Assembly: GCF_037325665.1 (NCBI RefSeq)
Contig: NC_090253.1
Location: 37,452,894 to 37,516,893, forward strand
Direction of reading: 5' to 3'
Origin: Littorina saxatilis
Taxonomy: Eukaryota; Mollusca; Gastropoda; Littorinimorpha; Littorinidae
DNA length: 64,000 bases
Shown: positions 11,788 to 23,757 of the stretch, piece after piece
How the letters are laid out: every line of letters begins with the position of its first letter
Numbering within the stretch: the first letter of the stretch is position 1
Position numbers and translations under genes: made by a program
The notes under the pieces: generated by a model
The model's database searches: none
The model's input: the letters and a program-made list of their open reading frames with translations, nothing else
What the model was told of the DNA's origin: nothing

Positions 11788-11878
11788 ACACACGCACACA
11801 CACACGCACATACACCACGACCCTCGTTTCGATTCCCCCTCGATGTTAAAATATTTAGTCAAAACTTGACTAAATATA
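11204..11878 (+). mobile_element. Family A element, right portion of the interrupted copy
   Basis: Resumes with TTAACTTTCTGAGCGTG, the sequence that follows CTCTTTGTT in intact copies, and runs to the right-end palindrome. With 10122-10336 it forms one element interrupted by the inverted copy. Confidence 0.85.
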
Positions 11879-11982
11879 ATGACACATGCAGTAGCGTATT
11901 TTACTACCAAAACACACACAAACAAAATAATACACCCACACAATTCATTACACGGAAATAGGAAGGTGGTGGGGAGGGGAAA

Positions 11983-12158
11983 GAGAGAGAGAAAGAGAGA
12001 GAGAGAGACAGAGCAGAGAGAGACAAGAGACAGAGACAGAGACAGAGCAGAGAGAGACAGAGACAGAGAGAGAGAGACAGACAGACAGAGACAGAGCAGA
12101 GAGAGACAGCGAGAGAGGAGAGAGAGAGAGAGAGAGAGACAAGAGAGAGAGACAGAGC

Positions 12159-12207
<49 letters not shown>
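11983..12207. repeat. (GA)n tract with CAGA variants
   Basis: Purine tract of GA units with interspersed ACAG. It continues on the far side of a LINE 3' end, at 12511. Confidence 0.9.
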
Positions 12208-12209
<2 letters not shown>

Positions 12210-12507
12210 CAGACTCAGACTCAGAACTTTATTACAAAAGGATAAAGGTTTTAGGCAAAGCCTATTCTTCCAACCTGTCCTTTATACAACACATAAAGAC
12301 AGACGCACATTACAAATATAAATTCAATCATATAAAATACAGAAATACATTGTACAGAATGCAACACAATGTGCATTTAAGGAATTACATAAGGAGAACT
12401 CAAAAAATTACAAAATTACATTGACATAGTTATACCTTTCATTTGGGAATAAGTTGCTCCGATCAGCTACACATCCGTTAACATTAGTACAAAATGTTTA
12501 ACAAAAT

Positions 12508-12510
<3 letters not shown>
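12208..12510 (-). mobile_element. LINE 3' end inserted within a GA tract
   Basis: On the minus strand this reads as an untranslated LINE 3' region ending AATAAAGTTCTGAGTCTGAG followed by (TC)n. GA tracts abut both sides, and the paralogous segment at 9908-9965 has an unbroken GA tract. It is severely 5' truncated, with no coding sequence left. Confidence 0.65.
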
Positions 12511-12544
<34 letters not shown>

Positions 12545-12650
12545 AAGACAGAGACAGAGAGACAAAGAGAGAGAGACTGAGAGACAGAGAGACAGAGGCA
12601 CAGAGAGAGAGAGAGCCAAGAGAGACAAGAGACAGAGAGAGTTCTTTCTC
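12511..12650. repeat. (GA)n tract
   Basis: Continuation of the purine tract beyond the LINE fragment, with ACAG interruptions. Confidence 0.9.
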
Positions 12651-12785
12651 TCTTATGCCTTATAAATTCTCTCTTATGCCTTATCACAATAAGCCACAAG
12701 GGTCACTTTCTGCACGCATTCTTCTCTCTCTGAATGTTTAGGGTCGGCAGCCTTTTCAATCATAAGTTCGATCTCGTGAAACAAG

Positions 12786-12838
12786 CAACACACACACACA
12801 CACACCCTCACATACACATGCACATATATTCACCCAGG

Positions 12839-12897
<59 letters not shown>

Positions 12898-13860
12898 TCA
12901 GTCAAACACCCCCCCCCCGACACACACACACATCCACACACACGAACATAATACTTTCACACACACACACACCACCCTTAACAGACACTCATATACACTA
13001 ACGCACACACACACACACACACACGCACACACGCACACACACACACACATGCATTTATTTATTAAGGAGATTTCTATAGCGCATAACTAAAAGCACTAAG
13101 CACACGTGCACACACACAAACACACATACACACACACATGTATACACACACACCCACACATGCACACGCACGCCCTCACTCACACACATTAGCATACACG
13201 CACATACGTGCACACACACACACACACACACATACACACACATATACACAAACACACATAAACAAACACACAGACACTCACACATACACTAACGCGCACA
13301 CACACACATGCACACATACACACACAACACACACGCACACACACAAACACACACGCACACATACACGCACACGAACACACACACTTACTACACACACGCA
13401 CACACACACATACATACTCGCACAATCACTCGCGCGTGCGCGCGCATACAAATACACACAGACACACACACACACACACACACATGTATGCCGCACACAC
13501 ATATATATATACACACACACCACACACATGCCCAACCACAAACACATACACACATACACCACCCTCAACACACACACACACACATACATACTAACGCACA
13601 CACGGACAAACACACGCGCGCGCGCGCGCACACACACACAAACATGCACTTACATACACCCAGACACATACACACACACTGACACATCCAGACGCACACA
13701 CACACACACATATATACACACACGCACAACCTTATACACACACACACACACCATAAAACACACACTAACACACACACACACACACACGCAAATACACACA
13801 TGTATGTATGTGTGTTTGCGCGCGCGCGAGTGTGTGGGTGTGTATGTGTGTGTGTGTGTG
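12786..13860. repeat. Kilobase-scale CA-rich region
   Basis: Almost 1.1 kb of CA-rich sequence with CG-containing variants, including an alternating CGCGCG tract near 13615. A turn to TG near 13800 gives a short inverted arrangement. Long ORFs here encode only His/Thr or Cys/Val repeats and are not genes. A short unrelated stretch lies at 13052-13100. Confidence 0.9.
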
Positions 13861-13919
13861 AGTGAGAGAGAGAGAAAGAAAGGGAGAGAAAGAAAGGAAG
13901 AAAGAGAGAGAGAGAGTCA

Positions 13920-14170
13920 ACCGGAAAGCTCAGTACAGTGCAATAGTTTTTGGCGTGCCACCTCTCAGGTACGTTACAGAATGCTCCAGAATGCTCCCCG
14001 CAAACCCCCGTTTCCTAGACCATTCTCGGCGAGCGTTCGCAATTGTTACGCTATAGTACCGAGCGCTTGCTAACGCTCGCGAGCGCCACAACAAAACTAT
14101 GCGTTGCATAGAAAACATTCGCAAACGTTCTGTGGCGCTCTGCCTATGCAACGCACCCCAGGTATGTGTG
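13920..14170. repeat. Inverted-repeat-bearing unknown element
   Basis: Contains TGCGTTGCATAG at about 14100 and its inverse CTATGCAACGCA at about 14145, with GCGAGCG-type repeats. A related piece (GGTGCGTTGCATAGAGCG) lies near 8842. No ORF is present. It may be MITE-derived; boundaries are uncertain. Confidence 0.3.
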
Positions 14171-14379
14171 TTCACTCACTGATACGCATATGCGACACTA
14201 CACAAACCCGTAGGGAGTTCAGCTGTTTATTTCTCTAAGCACTTCTGACATAGATAACATGAGTCTGGCAGTTCCAAGATGGCGACCAGCCACCTCATCA
14301 CGTGACGTTGCTTTCGCGCCAACAACATGATTGGTAGATATATGTAGCAGTAAAGAAATGACACCATTTCTAAACACCG

Positions 14380-15060
14380 GTCAGTCTTAAAGGATTTGTG
14401 TCGGGCTTTGTGTTGTCTAACTGTGTTATTGGTCCAGTGCACAGACTCCACAGTTTCCGGTCAGTGTGGAGGATTTGTGTCGGGCTTTAGGTTGTCTAAC
14501 TGTGTTATTGGGCCTGTTGACAGACTCTACAGGCGCTAGATAGTATAGAGGATTTGTGTCGGGTTTTGGGTTGTCTACCTGTGTTATTGGTTCAGTGCAC
14601 AGACTCCACAGTCTCTGGTCAGTGTGGAGGAATTGTGTCGGGCTTTAGGTTGTTTAACTGTTTTATTGGTCCAGCTTACAGACTGTACAGTATCAAGTCA
14701 GCGTAAAGGATTCGTGTCGGGTTTTGGGTTGTTTATCTATGTTATTGGTTCAGTACACAGACTCCACAGTGTCTTGTCAATGTGAAGGATTTGTGTCAGG
14801 CTTTATAGTCTAGTGCACAGACTTTAGAGTATCTAGTCAGTGTAAAGGATTTGTGTCGGGCTTTGGGTTTTCTAACTGTGTTATTGGTCTAGTGCTTAGA
14901 CTTCTCAGTTTTCCGGTCAGTGTGTCAGCCCTTGGATTGTCTAACTGCGTTATCGTTCCAGTGCACAGACTCTACATTATCTAGTCAGCGTAAAGGATTT
15001 GTGTCGGGCTTTGTGTTGTCTAACTGTCTTATTGGTCTATTGCATATATACGATGCCCCA
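14380..15060. repeat. 79-bp minisatellite
   Basis: The motif AGGATTTGTGTCGGGCTT recurs at 14391, 14470, 14549, 14628, 14707 and 14786, exactly 79 bp apart, and then less regularly at 14846 and 14995. About nine units are present, with point differences and one shortened unit. No ORF persists across it. Confidence 0.9.
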
Positions 15061-15325
15061 TCAATGTACGTTATGCGGAAACAACTCTGTTAAGATTTTA
15101 AAGAACCCCTTTACCTCGGTCTGTGTCTGTGAATACAAAAACCCGAGATCATGTATCAATGTTTAAATAAGGAGTTCTTCTCCGGGTCAAGTAGCCCTAC
15201 TCTCAAATCGCGACCTGTCAATATTACAACATAAAAATGAGCTGGATTCATTGTCGTCCTCTTGCCGAAAGGAAAGGCACAGCATTCAAATGCCTACACG
15301 CAGAAAGTTTATGTTCTTTAAGATA

Positions 15326-16395
15326 TTAAAGGCACAGTAAGCCTCCCGTAAACCATCACAGAGCTCCCCGAGCGTCTACATACAGTACAAGCATACTTCC
15401 ATTTGAACGCTCACCGAACGGGAACATCCTGGCTGCTTTCTTTCGAGCGTGAGAAATTTTCAAAGAATTTATTTTCGTGGACTTGGTCCTCTACAACAAT
15501 GGCGCCTCGTTTTGGTGCTGGACGGCTGTTATGAATATTCAATACCGGAAATCACGCCCGGACAGTAAGCCTCCCGTAAACCATCACAGATACTGTCAGG
15601 CTTTTACACACAGTAAAAACACCATTCCATTTGAACGCTCACCAAACGGGAACATCCTAGGTGCCCTACGTAAAGAGCGAGCAATTTTTAAAGAATTAAT
15701 TTTGCAGATTGTCTCGAACACTTTTTGGACCCATCCTGAACTCAGGTCAAAAATGAGTTACTTCCCTTCGGGTCTCATTCTATCGATGTAAACTGGCCAT
15801 AGCCGTGGATCGATGATTATCAGAATGTTTTTGGACCGTGGTGCGTTTTTGCGCTAGACCTAACTTTTAAAATCTAAATAATAAATTGACAGCTTGTTAC
15901 ACAAACATTCTTTAATTATAAAAGAATTCTTTTTTCATCAAGACAAGATCAGTACAATTCGAAGTTGTGAAAGTTTGAAAAAAAGAAAAGCCCGGAAGCA
16001 GGGTCACGCAAGGGTCGTACGGTAGCAGACGACAGTTTATGCATATCGCCGTTCCTCTCAACAGTCAAAAGCCATCGCTAGAGTTCTTGTGAACCACAGC
16101 CGTTTGTTTCGTGCATAAAAACGTGCTATTGTAGATAAGCTCACATCGAGTCGCATTCAAATGACTAACTGACGACTACATTGTAAAAAAGGGAAACTTG
16201 GATCACACGGGTTCACGATGGCTCAGGGGTAAGATAAACCACGCAAAAATAAATTCTTTGAAAATTGTTCGCTCTTTACGGAGGGCACCTAGGATGTTCT
16301 CAATCGGTGAGTGTTTAAATGAAAGGGTGTTTTTACTGTGTGTAAAAGCCTGACCGTATCTGTGATAGTTTACGGGAGGCTTACTGTGCCTTTAA
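15326..16395. mobile_element. TTAA-flanked inverted-repeat DNA element
   Basis: Both ends read TTAAAGGCACAGTAAGCCTC going inward, with terminal inverted repeats of about 150 bp (15326-15475 and about 16245-16395). A third copy of the repeat lies inside at about 15562-15700 in the left-end orientation. TTAA at both edges suggests a TTAA-targeting superfamily such as piggyBac. No transposase is present. Interior ORFs are short and unconvincing. Confidence 0.65.
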
Positions 16396-16444
16396 CTCAT
16401 ATCCAACACAACATAACACCCACACGAAAGAGATTTTTTTTCTT

Positions 16445-16756
16445 TTTTCTTTTTTGCTTAACGCCCAGCCGACCACGAAGGGCCATATCAGGGCGGTGCT
16501 GCTTTGACCTATAACGTGCACCACACACAAGACAGAAGTCGCAGCACAGGCTTCATGTCTCACCCAGTCACATTATTCTGACACCGGATCCGGACCAACC
16601 AGTCCTAGCTCTAACCCCATAATGCCAGACGCCAGGCGGAGCAGCCACTAGATTGCCAATTTTAAAGTCTTAGGTATGACTTGGCCGGGGTTCGAACCCA
16701 CGACCTCCCGATCACAGGGCGGACGCCTTATCACTAGGCCGCCGTGCCGGTCTTGG
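16445..16756 (-). mobile_element. tRNA-derived SINE (family C)
   Basis: On the minus strand the head has A box GGCCTAGTGATAAGGCGTCC and B box GGGTTCGAACCCC. The body carries CACATTATTCTGACACCGG (plus-strand reading), and the 3' end has GTTAAGC plus an A-rich tail. Confidence 0.85.
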
Positions 16757-16757
16757 T

Positions 16758-17294
16758 TCATGGATTGATAAAATGATGATTAAGATGTGATGCAGAAACA
16801 GTTATGATTTTCAAGTGTAGGGAGATAAATATTTTTGACAAAGATATTTTCGAACATTTTTTTTTTAAAGACAAAAGGGTTTGACATGTTTTATAGTTCA
16901 TTGGAAGTAAATTCCACACAAGCGTTCCCCAGTAAGATAAACTAGATTTATACAAATCAATGCGTGGGAGCAGTAGCGTATAGTTCAAAAGCCTCGCTCT
17001 ACCAGGAGGACGCTCAAACACGTCTTGGATATATGAAGGTGTTTCATGGTTGTAAATTTTGAACATGAAAACACTAGCATTTAAAAAGAACTGCTGTTGT
17101 AGCGAAAGAATGTTGAGTTGAGTGTATTTTTCTGGAGTAGTCATATTGGGATCTCGGTTTAATAACTTTACACCTCTCTTGTGAAGTGTGTTTATTTTCT
17201 GTATATGAACATCACTGGCATTGCACCAGACAGTAGATGCATAACAAATGTGATAGAGACAGTGTGCGTGGAAAAACATTTTGAAGGCATACAC
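16758..17294 (-). mobile_element. 5'-truncated LINE, reverse transcriptase C-terminal part
   Basis: An open frame of 178 codons matches the C-terminal region of the LINE at 17724-20546: LPRIDLYKSSLSYWGTLVWN here against LPRIDLFKSSLVYSGSSLWN there. It lacks endonuclease and catalytic RT motifs. Its 5' truncation point abuts the (TC)n tract at 17295-17349. It differs enough to be a separate subfamily. Confidence 0.8.
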
Positions 17295-17349
17295 AGAAAC
17301 AACTTACCAGAAAGAGAGAGACACAGAGAGATAGAGAGAGAGAGAGACA

Positions 17350-20300
17350 CAATGACAAATCTTTATTTTTCGAGGGTGACAAGAATAAGCATAGATATGC
17401 TTTTTTGCATCTGGCCCTCGCCCTAAAGAGGGACTAAACTATTTTACTATAACTATGACTAGGGAAAAAAAAGGTTACATAAAAACATTAATGGTAGAAC
17501 ATATAAGTTTATGTACATGAAGCGCATTATGTAGAAGCATTGTAGATCATAAGGTAGTGTTCAAAATTGGGTGTAAAGCAATGAAGATAAACGGAAAGTA
17601 ACCCAACAATACATTAGCTCAGCAAAACAATGTATTACAGAGCCAAATCTTCGTGATTTTGTCACAATAAACCATAATTCCGATAATGAACAACTGTATA
17701 CAAAGAAAACATACCAATCAAGTTTATTTGTTCATAGAGTTCATTAAATGGAAAGAATATTTGGTTCTAAAAGAATCTGTGTTGGTGGATTGCCGCAGGG
17801 CGTCCGGAAGAGCGTTCCAGAGGCTGCTTCCTGAATAAACAAGACTTGATTTAAATAGGTCTATCCTAGGAAGAGGAGTGTTTAGTTTTATAAAGTGGTG
17901 CGAATTCTTCAAAGAGAACTTTGAGCAAATGGTTTCGGGTGCATTTTCTGTCATAATTTTATGCATCATTATTCCTTTGTTGTAATTCATTCTTGACTTC
18001 AGAGGTAGGACCCCCATGTTGATGTAGTCTGAGTCGGTGAGAGTAGTCTGTTTGAGTAATACTACTTTTAGCGCTCTTTTGTGTAATCTGCTGAGTAGCT
18101 TTAGGGAATTATCACTTGCAGAGTCCCATAGAGTGGATGCGTAATCAATAAGAGACTGAATATGAGCAGTGAAAAATAACTTCCTGGCTTGACAATTAAG
18201 GAAGTGTTTAATTCTAGATAAGAGGTACACTTTCTTTGACACTAATTTACTAAGTTGTTCAATGTGAGTTGACCAAGACAGGTTGTTATCGATGTGGACA
18301 CCTAGAACTTTGTGATGGTCGACTTTTTCCACTATATTGCCGTCAATCATTAAATCGGGACCAGTTGAGGTAAAATTCTGTCGTTTTTGTCTAGTTGTAA
18401 TTATCATATATTTGGTTTTCTTTGGGTTAAGAGACATGTGATTTAGGTCAGTCCATTCTGTCAGCTGGTTTAGACTTCCTTGGAGGGATTCTGATAAGCG
18501 AGTTACATTTTTGTTACTGGAGTGAATTGTGGTATCATCTGCAAAAAGTTCACATAAATGTTGAATATAAAGGGGGAGGTCATTAACATATATTGAGAAG
18601 AGCAGAGGTCCTAATACCGATCCTTGTGGTACACCGTAATCTACAGCTTGCATGCTCGATGCTCTAGTGTTTGTAAGAACTGTCTGTTGTCTGTCAGAGA
18701 GGAATGAACTAACAAGATTGATAGTATCATATCCGACGCCATACAAACCGAATTTTCTAAGCAATAATGTGTGATCAATTACGTCAAAGGCTTTTGCAAA
18801 GTCTACGAAAATGGCACCACAGAATTCATTATCGTTTATTTTGTCCAACCACTGATCAACAAGAGAGATTAAGGCAGTGTGGCAGGAATGCTTAGCTCTA
18901 AATCCTGATTGTTTAGGATGGAATAAGTTGTTTTGGTTGAAATGTGTTAGGATGTGTTTGTTGATATGCTTTTCCAGTGGTTTTGATAACACAGACAAAA
19001 TGGAAATTGGCCTATAATTTGAGGGGTCTCTTTTGTCACCTGATTTGAACAGAGGAATGACTTTAGCCTGTTTCAGGGCGACTGGAAAATATTTTTTGTC
19101 TAAACAGAGATTGTAAATGTAGGTAAGTGTTTCAGAAATTACGGGGGCTGACAATTTAAGAATCCTACCATCAAGCCCATCGAGCCCCCGGGTGCCTGTT
19201 TGCTTGAGGTGTGTAAGTGCGTGAAAAACTTCAGGTACTGTAAGAAGGGGAATTTTTGCTTGACATGAAATTTGTTTTGATTTGCAAAATTCTTCTAAAA
19301 CTTTCAAATCATTTAATTTGGACTTGTCATTTTTAATCACATTTTCAGCAATTTTGGAAAAATGTGTGTTTAAAGCATCGGGAGATATGTCCTTGATACA
19401 ACTCGGATGACTGGCAGCCTTTTTATTCGTAAGTTCATTTATTGCCTTCCATATATTCTTTGAGTTTTGCTTTGAACTTGATGCTAGGTCACGAAAATAT
19501 TTTATCTTTTTTGTTCGTTTAAGTGAATTTACCTTATTTCTCTGTTCTCTGTATTCCTCTTCCTTGCCAACCGACTTTAAAAAATCGCGATGGTCAATGG
19601 CATGTTGTAAATCATTATCAAACCATTTAGGTTTTACAATGTGCCTAACTCTCTTTATTCTCCACGGAGCATGTTTATCGTATATGTCATTGAAGGCACT
19701 AAGCCAATGTGTTAGGGCTTCGTCCGGATCCGTAAAATTGTAAGTATCAGATAGTGGGGAATTCCAAAGTTCATGTAGAAAGGTGTCTTCGTTAAATTGA
19801 GAAAAAGAGCGGTATTTTATTGTCTTGTGACCAACTTTAGGAATTTTGACACCCTTTCTTGACCATGTTAAACAGACAGGAAAATGATCGCTGCAACCAT
19901 TGGCTGGAACACAACATTCGACAATATTATGGTGATCAGTAACATAGATATGATCTATCAGAGTACTGCTGGATAATGTGACTCTAGTGGGAGTGTTGAC
20001 TATTTGTTTAAGATTATAGAGGTTAATCATATCAACCCACTGCTTGTTTTGTTTAAGCAAATCAACATTAAAGTCTCCCAACAGAATTGTTTCCTTTGAC
20101 TCGAGCAGAACTGCATCTAACATCTGTGTAAAGTTATCTGACCAGTTTGCTCGCTCTGCGGGATTTCTATAACAAAATCCTATGAGGAGTGGAGGTGCTC
20201 CTCTCAACTTAACTTCAATCCACACAGATTCCACGAAGTTCTCAAGGTGTATTATTCGTGTATAACTAATTGATTCACTTATGTACAAAAGTATACCAGT

Positions 20301-21122
20301 TTCTCTACTTTGCTGAGGGTCTCTGCGTAACGTACTGTAACCTGGAATAACAACGTCAGAATCCGAAATCTGAGGTGTTAATCTTGATTCTGTGATCCCA
20401 AAAATGTGAAAACTTGTTCCAGTATTTAACAGCATTGTAGAAATATCATTGATTTTATTTATAGCATGGTTAATGTTCAGGTGCCCAACACGGAGACCCT
20501 GTTTTGTTGGCCATGTAGTAGGAGAGCTACTCATATTTAAGCTCAAGTAGCGTTTTGGGGCGTTTTTTGTTTGTTTGTTTGTTTAATTAAACAATATACT
20601 TATTGATACTGAATCAGCTAATCATCCAGTAAGCAAGACAACAAAATAATGAAGAGATACAAAACAGTGATGGAACCAAAATGATATATGACACTTTACG
20701 AAACACAACGTCAAGCGTAAATTAACTAGTAAAGAGACAAGGAACTGTTTCCGACGACAAACTAGGTAAACAGCGAAAACAAACAATAAGCAAGTAGAAA
20801 ATCGAAAAGCAGACAAGCACAATTAGGAAACAGGAAAATAAAAATAAAACGGTACAGTTACCGTTTATAATGATAAAGAACCAAACTAAAACTACAGAAC
20901 TAGTGTAATAGACTCTTAACAAGTCTGACACAAAGCAGTTGACACAAGAGTCAATGTTGACACACTTGTCGCTTAGAAACAGAAGTCACTTTCAATCCGA
21001 TAGAAAAGGGCGAATCGCTTGACCGTCCGAACACACTGCTGTCACTAAAGCTTGTCCGATTAAAGGCGCACAATAAAGGAGCACGCACACATCGAGTCTC
21101 TGTCTCACGCAAGACAAAGAAT

Positions 21123-21128
<6 letters not shown>
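17350..21128 (-). mobile_element. Near full-length LINE (Jockey/CR1/L2 group)
   Basis: On the minus strand the element seems to run from just after the (TC)n at 21129-21193, through about 0.58 kb of 5' sequence and one long ORF, to a 3' region ending AATAAAGATTTGTCATTGTG and a second (TC)n tract. Both ends therefore abut TC microsatellite. I found no clear ORF1. The limits are inferred from the microsatellite borders. Confidence 0.7.
17724..20546 (-). CDS. LINE ORF2: endonuclease-reverse transcriptase, intact
   Basis: An uninterrupted 940-codon ORF starting at ATG 20546. The N-terminal 230 residues are an APE-type endonuclease: GHLNINHAINKI, GITESRL, then LLGDFNVDLL and the terminal CSDHFPVCLTW signature. 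Residues about 480-740 are the reverse transcriptase: SNYRPISILSVLSKPLEKHI, FVDFAKAFDVIDHTLL, YGVPQGSVLGPLLFSIYVND, and the catalytic box LFADDTTIHSS. The thumb and C-terminal region ends with LPRIDLFKSSLVYSGSSLWN. The protein would nick DNA and copy its own RNA at the target. Motif order points to the Jockey/CR1/L2 group; the exact clade is unresolved. The lack of stops suggests a young, possibly active copy. Confidence 0.93.
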   Translation of the reverse strand: MSLNMSSSPTTWPTKQGLRVGHLNINHAINKINDISTMLLNTGTSFHIFGITESRLTPQISDSDVVIPGYSTLRRDPQQSRETGILLYISESISYTRIIHLENFVESVWIEVKLRGAPPLLIGFCYRNPAERANWSDNFTQMLDAVLLESKETILLGDFNVDLLKQNKQWVDMINLYNLKQIVNTPTRVTLSSSTLIDHIYVTDHHNIVECCVPANGCSDHFPVCLTWSRKGVKIPKVGHKTIKYRSFSQFNEDTFLHELWNSPLSDTYNFTDPDEALTHWLSAFNDIYDKHAPWRIKRVRHIVKPKWFDNDLQHAIDHRDFLKSVGKEEEYREQRNKVNSLKRTKKIKYFRDLASSSKQNSKNIWKAINELTNKKAASHPSCIKDISPDALNTHFSKIAENVIKNDKSKLNDLKVLEEFCKSKQISCQAKIPLLTVPEVFHALTHLKQTGTRGLDGLDGRILKLSAPVISETLTYIYNLCLDKKYFPVALKQAKVIPLFKSGDKRDPSNYRPISILSVLSKPLEKHINKHILTHFNQNNLFHPKQSGFRAKHSCHTALISLVDQWLDKINDNEFCGAIFVDFAKAFDVIDHTLLLRKFGLYGVGYDTINLVSSFLSDRQQTVLTNTRASSMQAVDYGVPQGSVLGPLLFSIYVNDLPLYIQHLCELFADDTTIHSSNKNVTRLSESLQGSLNQLTEWTDLNHMSLNPKKTKYMIITTRQKRQNFTSTGPDLMIDGNIVEKVDHHKVLGVHIDNNLSWSTHIEQLSKLVSKKVYLLSRIKHFLNCQARKLFFTAHIQSLIDYASTLWDSASDNSLKLLSRLHKRALKVVLLKQTTLTDSDYINMGVLPLKSRMNYNKGIMMHKIMTENAPETICSKFSLKNSHHFIKLNTPLPRIDLFKSSLVYSGSSLWNALPDALRQSTNTDSFRTKYSFHLMNSMNK

Positions 21129-21193
<65 letters not shown>
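21129..21193. repeat. (GA)n tract between LINE copies
   Basis: Pure GA tract separating the full-length LINE from the AATTG-repeat 3' end of the next LINE copy. Confidence 0.95.
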
Positions 21194-21196
<3 letters not shown>

Positions 21197-21308
21197 GAAT
21201 TGAATTGAATTGAATTGAATTGAACTTTATTTCACAAGGATTAAGATTTAAGGCCATGCCGTTTCTTACAATTTTTCCTTGGGACGCACAGACACACAAT
21301 GATAAAAA

Positions 21309-21977
21309 TAAACAAGTCGCGTAAGGCGGAATTACAACATTTAGTCAAGCTGTCGAACTAACAGAATGAAACTGAACTCACTGCATTTTTACAGCAAGAG
21401 CGTATACTCGTAGCATCGTCAGTCCACCGCTCGATGCACAGGCAGTGAAATTGACAAGAAGAGCGGGGTAGTAGTTGCGCTGAGAAGGATAGCACGCTTT
21501 TCTTTATCTCTATTCTTTTTAACTTTCTGAGCGTGTTTTTAATCCAAACATATCACATCTATGTTTTTGAAATCAGGAACCCACAAGGAATAAGATGAAA
21601 TTGTTTTTAAATCGATTTCGGAAATTTTATTTTAATAATAATTTTTATATTTTTAATTTTCAGAGCTTGTTTTTAATCCGAATATAACATATTTATATGT
21701 TTTTGGAATTAGAAAATGATGAAGAATAAGATGAACGTAAATTTGGATCGGTTTAAAAAAAATTTTTTTTTTACAATTTTCAGATTTTTAATGACCAAAG
21801 TCATTAATTAATTTTTAAGCCACCAAGCTGAAATGCAATACCGAACGTCCGGGGATATCATTCCCAGGAACTCTCATGTAAAAGTTCATAAAGATCGGTC
21901 CAGTAGTTTGGTCTGAATCGCTCTACACACACACACAGACAGACAGACAGACACACACACACACAGACAGACAGACA

Positions 21978-22028
<51 letters not shown>

Positions 22029-22093
22029 CACAACCCTCGTCTCGATTCCCCCCTCTACGTTAAAACATTTAGTCAAAACTTGACTAAATGTAA
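21309..22093 (+). mobile_element. Family A element inserted in a LINE 3' region
   Basis: Has both ends (AACAAGTCGCGTAAGGCG to TTGACTAAATGT), but an internal segment containing the TGAGGGCGTGACAGTGCC block is missing, so it is shorter than other copies. The flanks GACACACAATGATAAAA and GAAAAATAAAAAGTT correspond to contiguous sequence at 22784-22822. Confidence 0.85.
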
Positions 22094-22159
22094 AAATGAA
22101 AAATAAAAAGTTAACAACAAAAAGAGGTGGGGAAAATTAAACACGTGATGATAATTATG

Positions 22160-22179
22160 ACGATGATGACGATGATGAC

Positions 22180-22237
<58 letters not shown>

Positions 22238-22238
22238 C
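22160..22238. repeat. (ATG)n microsatellite
   Basis: About 24 tandem ATG units, part of the LINE 3' untranslated region; the next LINE copy has the same tract at 22865-22927. Confidence 0.9.
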
Positions 22239-22589
22239 ATGAAGAGCATACACATGTGGTTATTCACAAAATCAAATGCTTAATATGCAGGCTATTATGC
22301 GTGCAAGCTAGTAGCAATGGAACATGTAGAAATAGTACAACAAAAATATGTTCAGAATAATATAAATTGCACAGCATATCTTTGACATTATATTAACTGT
22401 GGTAAATGGAAACGCGTTAAACTACTCAGACATGAAGTGTTTTTCAACACATTTTTAACAACTTTTTAATGACTTCAAGTGCTTGAAGGATGATTGATGG
22501 CAGTGAGTTCCAGACTGATGTGCCCGAAAAACAAGACTGGTCAAAAAAAAGGTCAATTCGTGGAATTGGTGGGATCAAGTTGAAGGAAC

Positions 22590-23440
<851 letters not shown>

Positions 23441-23488
23441 AGGGACAGACAGACGGACGGATGGACGGACACATACACACTCTGTAAC

Positions 23489-23625
23489 AGAGAGAGAGAG
23501 AGAGAGAGAGGGGGGAGGGGAACTCATAACTTTACTTCAAAAGGATGCTTTTGAGACTAAGCCTCATCTACCTCTTCATTTAACGTGTAAAGGGTATACA
23601 TGAGACAAAACAAAACAAACAAAAA
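23489..23625 (-). mobile_element. LINE 3'-end remnant next to a GA tract
   Basis: A short GA tract (23489-23512) precedes ACTTTACTTCAAAAGGATG…AGACTAAGCCTCATCTACC, which resembles the 3' hairpin and AATAAAG-type end of the 12208 fragment. Confidence 0.45.
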
Positions 23626-23757
23626 TTTATTTTCTAGACGTTCCGCCCGTATCACAGGATAAAGGAAATAATATAAACGTCGGCGGAATTGTCAGATAAG
23701 TGGAATCAGCAACTGTAACCCAAGCGAAAGTTGAAATCAGCCACATGTAGCCCCATT

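Noticed and set aside
13138-14073. 311-codon plus ORF rich in His and Thr
   Set aside because: It reads a CA-rich tract and then unrelated DNA; low complexity only.
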